DNA of 64,000 bases from Craterostigma plantagineum (taxonomy: Eukaryota; Streptophyta; Magnoliopsida; Lamiales; Linderniaceae), in the NCBI GenBank assembly GCA_027422505.1, contig JAPQWV010000680.1, positions 124,001 to 188,000 of the forward strand. The letters run 5' to 3'. A model generated the notes under the pieces. That model had not been told where the DNA came from, ran no database searches, and saw nothing but the letters and a program-made list of their open reading frames with translations. The translations under genes were made by a program, and so were the position numbers. Positions 35,463 to 46,347 of this stretch are shown here, piece after piece; the first letter of the stretch is position 1, and each line of letters opens with the position of its first letter.

Positions 35463-37262
35463 TATAACTAGGGTTTTCGAAAATGATTGAAGTTCATGTA
35501 GTATTTAAACTGTTCTTAAAGAAATCCTAATTTGATCGAAAGTTTTAGAAAGTTACAAGTATTAAAGTGTTTTGTGTGTGAAGCCGCGGAAGGGAACACA
35601 TCATAAATTAATTAATTAGGTTTGCGAATTGGGAAGCTAGGAATTTTACTAGGGCTTAATTTCACGGATGGTAATAAGACCATTTTGCGAAACCAGGCAA
35701 GGATTTTCACGAATCTTGTAAGCTTAGTGAATTATATATAGATGGTGATCCAATGCGTAAAGTATTCCACCAAGTCTAGTATATAATAATATTTTAAGCT
35801 ATATGGGAAGTTCACGAGGTTTTAAGGGAATAGAAAAATTATTATAAGCTTCATAGGGGTTTACAAGGGAATAGAAAATATTATATGAGATTTATGAATT
35901 AGTGGGAAGTGACTTCACGAAATCATTCGGGGAACTTCACGAATTGATTTCACGAACTTAGTAGGCAATATCAGACTTTATGAAGTAGATATGGGACAGA
36001 GTAGACTTGGCGAATTGTATGTTAGACAACTAATTACGCGAACTCATGTTTGACTTCACTTTACGGGTCATGGAAATCTCATGAATTAGAAATGGGTGAG
36101 GTATTTATTTCGCGAATTGGATCGACTAAGTAAGGGTTGCGAACTGTGAGAGCTAATCCAACCAATATTATAATGTCATTTAATATATTGCTACTTAAGG
36201 AAATTGGTTCGACAAGTATGATGATTCCTTTTCCTAGGTTTGACTATTTGACATTTCTTGGGCATACAAGATGAATTCGGATATGTGGACTAGTTAAATT
36301 TTAAGTAGAATTTGATGTCTTGAACAAATTCGGACCTTCACTTACGACAATATAAATTCGCCGAGCTTAGTAGAAATTCGGTCATAATATTATTCTCGAA
36401 GCTACTTATTTCCGAGATAGCTATCTAACTCAAAATGATACTGATATTTTAATATTCTTATTTAAGGGTCGAAAACTAGGAATTTCTGAGGCAGTAGCTA
36501 AATTTAGCTCGGACGACAGGTAAGTGGGAATCTCAACTACAACACATAAATTAATTTTATAAACGTGAATTACGTGGCTATTTGCTTATATGAGATTACG
36601 TGAATTATTTGCTATGTATGATGATATAGCATGAACTTTTGTACTGTTCATATGGGCATGGCGGGCCGAATGGCGGGCCGCATGTATCCCTGTGCGAATT
36701 GGGCCGAAATGCGTAAGTAGTATTGTATGGTTCGTCACCCTTTGTGGATTGCTGGACCATTGTCCTTATTGGAATTGAGCTCTGAAAATGGTGCATAGTA
36801 AGTCAGTCGAGGACCCTGAGAGATATGAGATTGAGTTTGATCCTACTAGGGTCTGAATGCATTGGCGCGGATGCCTTTGCAAATGAGACACGTGCACGCA
36901 TGCATTATTCCTACTTACTGAGCTTTATAGCTCATCCCATATGTTTACGTGTTGTAAGTACGCGCGACCACGGTACGTGATCGCTTATGACGGCAATGCT
37001 ATCTTTTGAAGCTTCCAGCAACTTTTGAGAGTGGTGTGTACATGAATGCGACCCGTGGGGACGGGAGATAGGGTTTCTTTTGTTGCAATTATTAGACCAT
37101 CCTATGTAAATAGGTTGGGAGCGATATTTTGATTTGTACAGAATGAATTCCTTTATATAAAAGGAAAAATTTTACCCACGTTTTCGCATATTAACTATTT
37201 TATATTGACATTAGCCACGTAAGTTGGCGTTAGAATTGGTAAGTAGATGACGGGGCGCCACA

Positions 37263-38308
37263 ACAGCGGCCATGTACCTAGGGATACTTATTAGCAAAAC
37301 CTATATCTTGCAAACGGTTTATGGGCAGGCTTATGCAAGGGGTCGGGTCATTTTAGAAAACGGTCAAGTAGGATCGAGTCATTTCACGAATAGCAGAGAG
37401 GAACATTAAATCAGACATTGAAGCAGTAACCCTCAAGTTCGACTTCTGCTCTATTCTAGTCAGCTCAGGTTCATATAATGTCTGAAGGCTTATTCGGGTC
37501 AGTGGCTTTTATAATTCATGGGGTAAGCAAACGAATAGGTTTAGGCCCAAAGTGGCTAACTAAGAGGATTAGTCATGGTAGGGAAATTTGGCCATGGACT
37601 TAATTCCTAATGCCCTCATCATTTATATCCTAACGCATCAGAAATAGTTTCAACACGCATCAGACAGGCAAGTTCTAGAGAGATATAGACTAGGCACGTC
37701 ACACAACCAAGAAAATGAGCATAAGCTCGTCAGGCTCAAACTCTCACAACGAAAAAGGGTTATGTGTACGAATCTCTCAAAGCAGCGCTATACCTATTCA
37801 AGCAGACACAATTCAATCAATCATGCATATCCTAATTGCTCACAAAATTTCATGTCATGCAAACCAACTCGAGATAAGCGCAAACAATCATGTTCATGCT
37901 TTTCTAACGAAATTGATAGCTCACGTACACGTCATAATAAAATTTTTTTTTACGTATATTCTCAACCTAAATTTCCCTCCCAACACTTAAGTCAGACGTT
38001 GTCCTCAACGTATAAAGGATAAAAGGAAGGGAAAAAGAAGGTTAAAAAGAACGGGACTCCCCTCATGAATAGATGACGTGGTCGTGAAGTAGTCGTGACT
38101 GAACGCGTGAAGGTCGTGTCGTAACTCGTTATGCGTATCCTCGCCTAGCTAAAGAGGTAAATATATGTAAAAATAGAGTAGTCATAGATTAATTATAAAC
38201 ATAGTTATAAACATCAAAGTTAAGAACAAAATAAGAATAGACACACACGACTACTCAAACAAACGAAATGACTAAAGAAAAGAAAAGAAAAAGTCACTAA
38301 GGTGGTGG
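37263..38308 (-). mobile_element. Tat/Athila-like 3' internal region, part 2
   Basis: Continuation of the region broken at 30397. Near 37975 it has CCTCCCAACACTTAAGTCAG then GTTGTCCTC, which on the minus strand is the GAGGACAAC...AAGTGTTGGGAGG signature of such elements downstream of their ORFs. Ends at GGTGG, the target site of the Sirevirus-like element. Confidence 0.45.
38304..38308. repeat. 5-bp TSD of Sirevirus-like copia, left
   Basis: GGTGG, repeated at 51672-51676. Confidence 0.85.
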
Positions 38309-38590
38309 TGTTAGGAATATTATAGAAGTGTCCAAAATATTGTTCTAAGTCTTGTAATTTCTTTACGATGTATTATCTTATGTATTTGGGTTGTGTTTGT
38401 AATGGGCTTGTTAGGGGCCCAATAAGCTTAAATACCTCTCAAGGTATTTAAGCTTAAACCCTAACAAGCATTAATCAAGTTTTCCATTTGCAAAACCCTC
38501 ACGTATTCAACAGTAAACCTCTATAGCACATTATTCAAATATTACGAAGGTTAAATCTGTTGAAGTGTTCTTGGATAATCTGGAATTACA
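38309..38590 (+). repeat. 5' LTR of Sirevirus-like copia with 15-bp hairpin
   Basis: 282 bp. Positions 38423-38437 and 38442-38456 are perfect inverted arms (TAAGCTTAAATACCT) around the loop CTCA. The same hairpin is kept in the 3' LTR. Confidence 0.92.
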
Positions 38591-39561
38591 AGTGGTATCA
38601 GAGCAAGCGTGTAGGTGAGGAAACTTCATTTCAAGCCTTAAAGATTTTAGCAGGGTGAGTTCTTGTGTGGTAGTTTATCTGTGGCAAAGCTCAGACTCAT
38701 CTATATCAACTATTCTCGAAGATTTTCTATTTTTGTTAAGGCGAGTTTGTGGAACTATCAGCTCTGAGCTATCAAATTGGTTTCCGTGAAGGCTGTGTCA
38801 GATTTGTTGGATTTCTATCTAAAACACTTGAAGAACAGCCCTGTTTCTCAGACTGTTCTTGAGTTTGCGCACGGAATTTCTTTTGGGAACTAGGTTTGCG
38901 AACTCAAGGATTTCTTTCGCTTTGCGGCTCCTTCATTTCACTTGGTTGGCTTTTTTAAGTTTGCGCATCGACACTTCGCAAAGTTCTACTTTGAGAGTTC
39001 AAAGTTCCCGAACCGTTAGATTTTCAAAGATCAACGCATCAGGTTCTTTCTCACTTCACGAATCCAGTTATCAATTCGCAAAATCAGAACTTTGCGACCT
39101 CTTGATTACTTTGCGAACTTGGACCACTTTGCGAATCTCAAGATTACTTTGCGAACTTGGACCACTTTGCGAATCTCAAGATTACTTTGCGAACTTGGAT
39201 CACTTTGCGAACTCATTTGAACTAGATCACTTTGCGAACTCAGACTACTTTGCGTTCTTCGCTCACTTTGCGAACTCCAGTTTACTTCGCGAATTCAACA
39301 CACTTTGCGATCTCTTGACACTTTGCGAACTCACAACTGCTTTGCGAACTTTACTCACTTTGCGTACCGTGTGAACCTTGCGAACCCTACTCACTTTGCG
39401 AACCGTGTGAACTTTGCTAACATTACTCACTTTGCGAACCTGGTCAACCTTGCAAACCCACATATCTATTCGCAAAGTAACACGTCACTTCTTCAATTCG
39501 CAAAATTCAATTCCAACTTTCCTCACAATACACGTCAACGATCATATCCAAAACACAGGCA
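38591..39561 (+). repeat. Sirevirus leader with TTTGCGAA repeats
   Basis: The primer site is followed by about 950 nt of leader. From 38855 to 39480 the motif TTTGCGAA(C), or its complement, appears around twenty times; a 38-bp unit starting GATTACTTTGCGAACTTGG is repeated in tandem near 39103-39220. A splice-donor-like GGTGAGT lies at 38654-38660. Confidence 0.7.
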
Positions 39562-40625
39562 ATGGACTCTTTCAGCATGGGAAATGATGTTAGACCTCCC
39601 ATCATCCGACATGGAGAGTACGCAGTCTGGAAGAGAAGATTCATCAACTTCATAGAAAGCAAGGACAATTCTGAGAATCTACTAGAATCTATTTACAATG
39701 GACCTACACAGTATTGGACAATAATTCCCGCCACTACTGACACCACCCCTGCAAGAGAGGAACAGAGAATCTTGAAAACTACTGATCAATGCAATGATGA
39801 AGAAAAACTGCGACTAAAGGCAGATAAAGTGGCGAAATCATACATGATGCAAGCCATTCCCAATGACATTTTGATGCAACTCGAATGTGGTGAGAGTGCA
39901 AAAGAAATGTGGGATGCTCTTCGAATTATGATGCAGGGGACAGAAGTCAATACAATGGCAAGAATGGCAAACACACTCATCTCGTATGACCGCTTTCATG
40001 CTAACAAAGGGGAAACTCTCCAAGAAACCTTCCATCGATTTCTTGTACTTTTAAATGAGCTAAAAATGAATGGAGTCACAAAAAGTGTAATGGAAATCAA
40101 TATCAAATTTTTAGGATCACTTCATCCAGAATGGGAGGCTACTACAATTATGATAAGACAGATGAACGACCTAACTAAAGTTAGCATTCATACATTATTC
40201 GACTACCTCAATCAACATTCCAATCATGTGGAGAAACGAAGGGAGGAAATCAAACCAATAGGAAGCGAATCGCTTGCTCTTATGACTGAACGATCATCAA
40301 GAAAACAATTCAAGGACAAAGAAATTATCCAGTCATCACAAGTTAAGGAGGGAGAAGACTCTGGTTCTGATGACGAATTCAAGGATCTTACCAAACATGC
40401 AGACCAGGAAATCACCCTCAAAGATCTTGCTAAGCAACTCGCTCTTGTCTCGAATTTCGTGTAGAGGAAATATTATAAGAAGACTGGTTCCTCCTCCAAT
40501 CGTCAAAGAACTTCCTCCAACTCTAAAGGAAAGACTCGAATGAGGACAACAACTTTGAAACTCCTCAACAAGGTGGCAAATGCTTCAACTGCGGCAAGAA
40601 TGGACACTTTGCCAGAGAGTGCAGA
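39562..40625 (+). pseudogene. Sirevirus gag (UBN2 type), with one stop and one frameshift
   Basis: Starts MDSFSMGNDVRPPIIRHGEY at 39562. The capsid-like UBN2 gag domain runs to about 40250. A TAG at 40462-40464 interrupts ..LVSNFV, and a frameshift lies near 40530-40545. The zinc knuckle CFNCGKNGHFAREC (about 40577-40620) is in the frame of the following ORF. The capsid part is intact. Confidence 0.82.
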
Positions 40626-42215
40626 ATGCCCAAGAAAAAGGACGTTAACTATTATCGCAGAAAAGTTCAATTAGCTGAACAAAAAGAAAAGGGGCTGGTC
40701 TTAATGGCAGAAGAGGATCATTGGCTTGAAGATACCTCAGACAGCGAGAATGAGAACGTGGCACTGATGGCCAAACTAGATGACGAAGAAGATGGAGTTG
40801 GAGCTGAAGGTAGCGAGTCAGACAGGGAAACTTCTAATAATTCAGACATAGTGGAGGTAAGTGAAGCAGATTATGATTCCTTACTTAAGATGAAAAATGA
40901 ATTTTTATCCTTATATAAATCTAACAAATTTGGGAAAAAGAAAATCAAAGAACTTGAAACTAACTTAGAGAAAAATTTAGCAGTATTAGATAAGTTTAGA
41001 TATGATTATGCATGTGAGAAGAATCGTGTAATTGTGGCAAATGAAAAAATTGCTAAGCTAGAAATACAAGTGCAAAAATCCGAAGCTAAAGCCAAGGATT
41101 TAGAAAAGGAAATGAAATCTCATAGAGATCAGGCAATGGATGCTACAATTAAATATGACTTACTAAGTAAAGAACGGGAAAGACTGTACTCCAAAATAAA
41201 AAAAATGGAGGACATCTTAACCCGACGAGATCAATCAGAACAAACGATCTTCTTGAACAAACCAGCTAATGTTGATTTTTATAATCCCCATAAAGGACTA
41301 GGTTTTGAAAACCCATGTAAGTTAAAACAAGGCATATCAAGTGCACCTTATTTATATGATCTCAAATTCATGCAGACAGGTTGCCTGGCAAATCTCATGT
41401 CTTTCGTAAGTAAAGATGAGACACCAACACACAGTAAAACTCAAACATCATTTGTTTATACAGAGTTAAATGACAGTAATAAAGATCGAAATTGTCCAGC
41501 AATAACAGAATTTGAATCAGATATCCCACGTCCAAAGGAAGGAGAAACACCGATAGTTACATATACAACAGGATATATGCCTGATTGCATAAAGAAAATC
41601 AGTGATCTTCACTCCACTATCGAAAACGAGAGAAAGTCATTTGGAGAAGAAAGGCAGAAACTTCTTCAGGAAATATACTCACTTAAAGAAAAATTAAAAT
41701 TACACACAATATCATACACCTTAGTTTCGCATGACAAAATTTCCTGCACTAATACATTGAAATTTTCAGGACCCACAAAAGAGCCATTGAAGGGGCAAGT
41801 ATCGGTTAAAAAGGAAGATATCTTGAAGAAGACTAGTGATCTCAATACACCTTTTGTCATTGAGTATTTTTCTCCCAGAACTATCGTACCATCTTTTCGC
41901 CATGTATCAAAAAAATTGTCTTCTAAATCAAAAACAAAGCTTTCCGTGCATGATCATGTCACCAAGCAAACTCACAAAACAATTCATAAAAATAAAAATA
42001 CAAAGTCAAGACACGAATCAAAATCAAAAGCTACCAAAAAAACTATGCACAAATGGGTTCCAAAGCTTCCGACTTCAGGAACGCAAATCCCAACCCTAGA
42101 AATAACTAGTGACTCTGCGTCATCCACCAACAAAGGAAAACCTAGGGAATCTAACCGGACTAATATATATAATAGAGCTGGACCCATATTTCAATGGGTA
42201 CCTAAAACCCTCTAG
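40626..42215 (+). CDS. Sirevirus gag C-terminal coiled-coil ORF
   Basis: Continuous with the zinc-knuckle frame (the codons after CFNCGKNGHFAREC). An acidic stretch (about residues 25-75) is followed by a long Lys/Glu-rich coiled coil (about 85-190, e.g. KKKIKELETNLEKNL), a variable region, a second short coiled coil (about 325-355) and a basic Lys-rich tail ending in ..IFQWVPKTL. Long coiled-coil gag extensions are known from Sireviruses. The stop TAG at 42213-42215 is followed by protease in the +1 frame, which may be the native gag-pol boundary or a mutation. Confidence 0.75.
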   Translation: MPKKKDVNYYRRKVQLAEQKEKGLVLMAEEDHWLEDTSDSENENVALMAKLDDEEDGVGAEGSESDRETSNNSDIVEVSEADYDSLLKMKNEFLSLYKSNKFGKKKIKELETNLEKNLAVLDKFRYDYACEKNRVIVANEKIAKLEIQVQKSEAKAKDLEKEMKSHRDQAMDATIKYDLLSKERERLYSKIKKMEDILTRRDQSEQTIFLNKPANVDFYNPHKGLGFENPCKLKQGISSAPYLYDLKFMQTGCLANLMSFVSKDETPTHSKTQTSFVYTELNDSNKDRNCPAITEFESDIPRPKEGETPIVTYTTGYMPDCIKKISDLHSTIENERKSFGEERQKLLQEIYSLKEKLKLHTISYTLVSHDKISCTNTLKFSGPTKEPLKGQVSVKKEDILKKTSDLNTPFVIEYFSPRTIVPSFRHVSKKLSSKSKTKLSVHDHVTKQTHKTIHKNKNTKSRHESKSKATKKTMHKWVPKLPTSGTQIPTLEITSDSASSTNKGKPRESNRTNIYNRAGPIFQWVPKTL

Positions 42216-42594
42216 TTTTATTTTGCAGGCCCTTCATGTGTGGTACTTAGATTCTGGTTGCTCCACACACATGACTGGGACAAAGGAACTGTTGAGCAAC
42301 TACGTTGATAGACCTGGAGGACTGGTACGCTTTGGTAATAGCAATGGAGCCAGAATCCTTGGCTATGGCGATCTCATATGCAATCGACTCACAATTAAAC
42401 AAGTCTCGTATGTTGAAGGACTGACACACAACCTCTTATTAATAGGACAATTCAGTGATTTTGGACTCCAAGTTGTATTTCTAAAGAAAACTTGCAAAAT
42501 TCTCAATACCAATGGTGAAGAACTTCTACTCGCAAGACAAATCTTTACACCATTGATATTAGAACTGTCAAACCAAAGACCGATATCTGCCTAA
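42205..42594 (+). pseudogene. Sirevirus protease segment
   Basis: Reads VWYLDSGCSTHMTG, the aspartic-protease active site (D-S-G) of copia elements, and continues to ..LLARQ. There the frame is lost: from about 42535 the pre-integrase domain continues in another frame. It is +1 to the gag coiled-coil frame. Confidence 0.75.
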
Positions 42595-45500
42595 TCTCCA
42601 AAGCAACTTCAACTCAAAATGACTTATGGCACCAGCGATTATCTCATCTTAACTTCAAGACCCTCAACAAGCTGTCAACCAACAAATTGACTATTGGACT
42701 ACCACCACTTAAGTATCAAAAAGAGCATATATGCTCTGCTTGTGAGAAAGGAAAAATGAAGAAAGCTTCACATCCTACAAAACACACTGCATCCACTCAA
42801 CATCCTGTAGAGCTTTTACACATGGATCTGTGTGGCCCAATGCGAACTGAAAGCATAAGTGGAAAGCGGTATATGCTGGTTATCGTCGACGACTTTTCCC
42901 GATTTACTTGGGTACGTTTCTTACGAACTAAATCAGAGACAGTAGAACATATTCCAAATCTAATCAGAACAACACAGAACCTACTTCAGAGAAATGTTCA
43001 AATAGTTAGATCAGACAATGGAACAGAATTCAAGAATCAACAGCTCAGTGACTTCTACGAATCCATAGGAATTACTCATCAGTTTTCTGCTATCTATACA
43101 CCTCAACAAAATGGGGTTGTTGAAAGGCGAAATCGAACACTCGTAGAGGCTGCCCGAACAATGATCATTCAATCATCACTACCTCATTTCCTTTGGGCGG
43201 AAGCAATGAATACTGCTTGCTATACACAGAATCGCACAAACATTCATCTAAGATTTGGTGAGACGCCCTATGAAATTATAAATGGAAGACTGCCCAACAT
43301 TGCCCATTTTCGAATTTTTGGATGCAAGTGCTTCGTCGCCAACGACCGCGAAGACAAGTCCAAGCTCGATCCAAAAGCTACTGAAGGAATCTTCATAGGC
43401 TACTCTGCGCAATCTAAGGCATACAGGATATTTCTCAGAAACAGAAGGATGATCATTGAAAGTATAAATGTCACCTTTGATGAGGGACTCGAACCTTCTA
43501 CTGGACATAGCAGTTTGGAACGAGTAACTAGCACACCACACCTTATTCATTCTCATACAGAAAAGGGAGAATGTTCGTCAGATGCATCTGAACGGAACTC
43601 CTCAGAACCGGGATCCGACAAAGCAACTGAATATTCTAGACATAGCAATCCCACATGCTCCACTCGCCAAACTCAAGAGGAACTCGATCTGGATCTACTT
43701 TTTGAACATATCTATATCTCTCAAAATCCGAAAAAACCACCCACAACTTCCATTTCACATACTGAATCCAGCTCTAGTTCATCAACTCATAATTCAGAAC
43801 CCACTCCTGACCAGACAATTCCTCCCTCAGATGCAGAAGGCTCGATCCCAACAACCGCAACAACAACGCAGACAGATGCCTCCTCTTCAAACTCACCAGG
43901 CAACACTACCGTGTCTGCAATCGACTATCCACTCAGTGAGGAATCCCAAATAGACGAAACGACATTACCCCACGAAAAGAAATGGATCCGACATCATCCT
44001 ACAGATCAAATAATAGGAGATCCCAATACAGGAGTAACGACTAGAAGAACACATTCAAATGAATGTAATTTCACCTGTTTCTTGAGCCAAACGGAACCTA
44101 AACATGTAGTTGATGCACTACAGGATCCCAACTGGATAGTGGCTATGCAAGAGGAGATTAATCAATTCGAACGTCTCAAAGTATGGAACTTAGTTCATCG
44201 TCCAAAAGGGAAGACTGTGATCGGAACAAAGTGGGTATTTAAAAACAAAAAGGATGAAGATGGTGTTGTAATTCGAAACAAAGCCAGGCTCGTTGCTAAG
44301 GGATATAATCAACAGGAAGGAATTGATTACGATGAAACGTTTGCCCCTGTAGCCAGAATCGAAGCTATTCGGTTATTCCTTGCATACGCTGCACACAAAG
44401 ATTTTACAGTCTATCAAATGGACGTAAAAACAGCCTTCTTGAACGGAATTCTGAAAGAAGAAGTGTATGTGTCACAGCCAGACGGATTTCTCAATGCTGA
44501 TCATCCCGACTTTGTTTACAAACTCGACAAATCACTGTACGGACTTAAACAAGCTCCAAGGGCCTGGTATGAGGTGCTCTCCGACTTTCTTATCTCTTCA
44601 GGCTTCACTAAAGGAAAAATTGACACTACACTGTTCGTAAAGAAAAATGATTCTGATATCATGCTTGTGCAAATCTACGTGGATGATATCATTTTTGGCT
44701 CTACTAATCCTAAACTTTGTGAAGAATTTAGCATTCTGATGCAATCGCAATTTGAAATGAGTATGATGGGAGAAATGTCATTCTTCCTCGGACTACAAAT
44801 CAAACAACTTCAGGATGGGATCTTCATCAATCAGTCAAAGTACATCCATGATATTCTCAGAAAATATGGGATCGACAAGAGCAAATCATCGAGCACACCT
44901 ATGTCCACCTCATGCTCACTGGATGCAGATCACCTTGGTGAACCTGTAGATGTTACTCATTATAGAGGGATCATTGGATCACTGCTCTACCTCACTGCCA
45001 GTCGACCAGATATCTTATTCTCTACATGTCTATGTGCTCGATTTCAAGCTAATCCCAAGGAGTCGCACCTTCATGCTGTCAAAAGAATCTTGAAGTATTT
45101 AAAAGGAACACCAGACCTTGGACTGTGGTATCCTAAAAACTCAAGTATGAAACTAATAGGCTATTCTGACGCAGATTTTGCAGGATGCAGACTGGACAGG
45201 AAAAGCACTTCTGGACATATGCAATTCCTAGGCGATAAACTTGTATGTTGGGCCTCAAAGAAACAAAATTGTGTGTCAACTTCCACGGCGGAAGCAGAAT
45301 ATGTCGCTGCAGCAAGTTGCTGCTCACAAATTTTGTGGATCAGAACTCAGCTACGGGACTACGGGTTTGATCTAAATAAAATTCCTATTTACTGTGATTC
45401 CAAGAGTGCTATCGCTATTACCTGTAATCCTGTACATCACTCACGCACTAAGCACATAGATCTTCGCTATCACTTCATAAATGATCATGTAGAAAGAGGC

Positions 45501-45623
45501 ATAATAGAAATGTACTTTGTCAATACAGAGCTTCAACTAGCCGATTTGCTTACAAAAGCATTGGATGAAAAACGCTTCCAATTCTTAGTTGCAAAATTAG
45601 GCATGTTGAACCTCAATTTTTAA
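42540..45623 (+). CDS. Sirevirus pol: integrase, reverse transcriptase, RNase H
   Basis: Open frame to TAA at 45621-45623. Order: pre-integrase HHCC zinc finger ([15 protein letters not shown]...[14 protein letters not shown]). Integrase core with Asp in LHMDLCGPM, Asp in [12 protein letters not shown] and Glu in [19 protein letters not shown] Ser/Thr-rich linker. Reverse transcriptase ([20 protein letters not shown] and [12 protein letters not shown]). RNase H ([55 protein letters not shown]). All catalytic residues are visible. It ends in ..KLGMLNLNF. This 978-codon stretch, counted from 42687, has no stop, so pol enzymes may be functional apart from the upstream frameshift. Confidence 0.92.
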   Translation, partial: NLYTIDIRTVKPKTDICLISKATSTQNDLWHQRLSHLNFKTLNKLSTNKLTIGLPPLKYQKEHICSACEKGKMKKASHPTKHTASTQHPVELLHMDLCGPMRTESISGKRYMLVIVDDFSRFTWVRFLRTKSETVEHIPNLIRTTQNLLQRNVQIVRSDNGTEFKNQQLSDFYESIGITHQFSAIYTPQQNGVVERRNRTLVEAARTMIIQSSLPHFLWAEAMNTACYTQNRTNIHLRFGETPYEIINGRLPNIAHFRIFGCKCFVANDREDKSKLDPKATEGIFIGYSAQSKAYRIFLRNRRMIIESINVTFDEGLEPSTGHSSLERVTSTPHLIHSHTEKGECSSDASERNSSEPGSDKATEYSRHSNPTCSTRQTQEELDLDLLFEHIYISQNPKKPPTTSISHTESSSSSSTHNSEPTPDQTIPPSDAEGSIPTTATTTQTDASSSNSPGNTTVSAIDYPLSEESQIDETTLPHEKKWIRHHPTDQIIGDPNTGVTTRRTHSNECNFTCFLSQTEPKHVVDALQDPNWIVAMQEEINQFERLKVWNLVHRPKGKTVIGTKWVFKNKKDEDGVVIRNKARLVAKGYNQQEGIDYDETFAPVARIEAIRLFLAYAAHKDFTVYQMDVKTAFLNGILKEEVYVSQPDGFLNADHPDFVYKLDKSLYGLKQAPRAWYEVLSDFLISSGFTKGKIDTTLFVKKNDSDIMLVQIYVDDIIFGSTNPKLCEEFSILMQSQFEMSMMGEMSFFLGLQIKQLQDGIFINQSKYIHDILRKYGIDKSKSSSTPMSTSCSLDADHLGEPVDVTHYRGIIGSLLYLTASRPDILFSTCLCARFQANPKESHLHAVKRILKYLKGTPDLGLWYPKNSSMKLIGYSDADFAGCRLDRKSTSGHMQFLGDKLVCWASKKQNCVSTSTAEAEYVAAASCCSQILWIRTQLRDYGFDLNKIPIYCDSKSAIAITCNPVHHSRTKHIDLRYHFINDHVERGIIEMYFVNTELQLADLLTKALDEKRFQFLVAKLGMLNLNF

Positions 45624-46071
45624 TCTCGATTCTGCCTTCCTACAGTTCATTATTTATCTATTTGCTATGTTTTACTTCTCTTATTCTGTGTGTGTTATGT
45701 TAACCATTTATTTAGGACTTTAGTTTTTTTTAAGTTTTTAATTTTCAATAAATTTTTTTGTGTCCAATAAGTCGATGTAGCGCCAATGCTGATGGCGTAA
45801 TACATCGAGGGGGAGAAATGCTATATGTATGCATCGAGGGGGAGTAAGTGAACTCATCAATAGTTTTTTTTTAAGATACTCGATAGGCATTATCAATCAT
45901 TTAATTTTTAAGATAATCGATAGGCATTGCATCTAGGGGGAGTTTCTCTACAAAAACGTAAAATTTGTTCAAAACATGAACAACTCTCTCAAACACATAA
46001 TACGCAGATAACTCTTATAAATTCTTCAAAACACGAACAACTCTCTCAAACACATAATACGCAGATAACTC

Positions 46072-46245
46072 TTAAAAACTCATATGCCCGATGAAGACCC
46101 AAAGCAGAACAGCAAGTAAAACAACGAATAAGCTCAAAAGAAGGAAAATCTCAATAACCAGCATATCCAAATTATGCTCAAAGTTACGTCTTAACTCTGC
46201 ATGTTCCTCGAGCTTCTTCTCTTCTTCCTGCTTCTGCCAATTCAT
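46072..46245 (-). CDS. 57-residue tail-anchored membrane peptide ORF, antisense in Sirevirus
   Basis: Unbroken ORF from ATG (46245) to TAA (46072-46074). Residues 1-27 are highly charged (MNWQKQEEEKKLEEHAELRR at the start, heptad-like). Residues about 28-53 are a strongly hydrophobic helix (IEIFLLLSLFVVLLAVLLWV in the middle). Only four residues follow (G/H/M/S/F end), so the layout is that of a tail-anchored protein. A canonical TATA box lies about 75 nt upstream on the same strand. I do not recognise a family. Antisense extra ORFs are known in some plant gypsy (Tat) elements. No proof of expression, and chance cannot be excluded for 57 codons, although the amphipathic-then-hydrophobic layout is unlike random AT-rich DNA. 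Confidence 0.5.
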   Translation of the reverse strand: MNWQKQEEEKKLEEHAELRRNFEHNLDMLVIEIFLLLSLFVVLLAVLLWVFIGHMSF

Positions 46246-46316
46246 CTATTAACGCGAAAAATAAGAGATGAGTTAGTTCTTAGATGTAAGGTACTTCAAT
46301 GAGATTTGAGACCTAT

Positions 46317-46347
46317 CTATTTATAAACACGAAGGAAACTTACGTCA
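46317..46347 (-). promoter_or_regulatory. Antisense promoter-like site: TATAAATA plus TGACGTAAG
   Basis: On the minus strand TGACGTAAG (46347-46339), a TGACG/as-1-like bZIP site, is followed 14 bp later by TATAAATAG (46325-46317). Transcription would be expected to start near 46285, about 40 nt before the ATG of the 57-codon ORF. Confidence 0.45.

Larger units (their letters stand above)
30398..37262 (+). mobile_element. Ty3/gypsy (Tekay/Del-like) solo LTR, split by copia insertion
   Basis: Begins TGTAATACCTGGGTCCC and ends GACGGGGCGCCACA, flanked by ACAGA (30393-30397) and ACAGC (37263-37267), a 5-bp duplication with one mismatch. Removing the copia at 31176-35467 leaves about 2.57 kb with no ORF. 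The motif TACTTACTGAGCTTTATAGC at 36911 is typical of Tekay-type LTRs. No second LTR or internal domain is seen, so it is a solo LTR. Orientation is inferred from remembered LTR motifs. Confidence 0.6.

Noticed and set aside
38859..39374. 171-codon frame rich in FAN/LCE repeats in the Sirevirus leader
   Set aside because: It starts with TTG, follows the TTTGCGAA repeats and overlaps no known domain. It is a by-product of the motif array.
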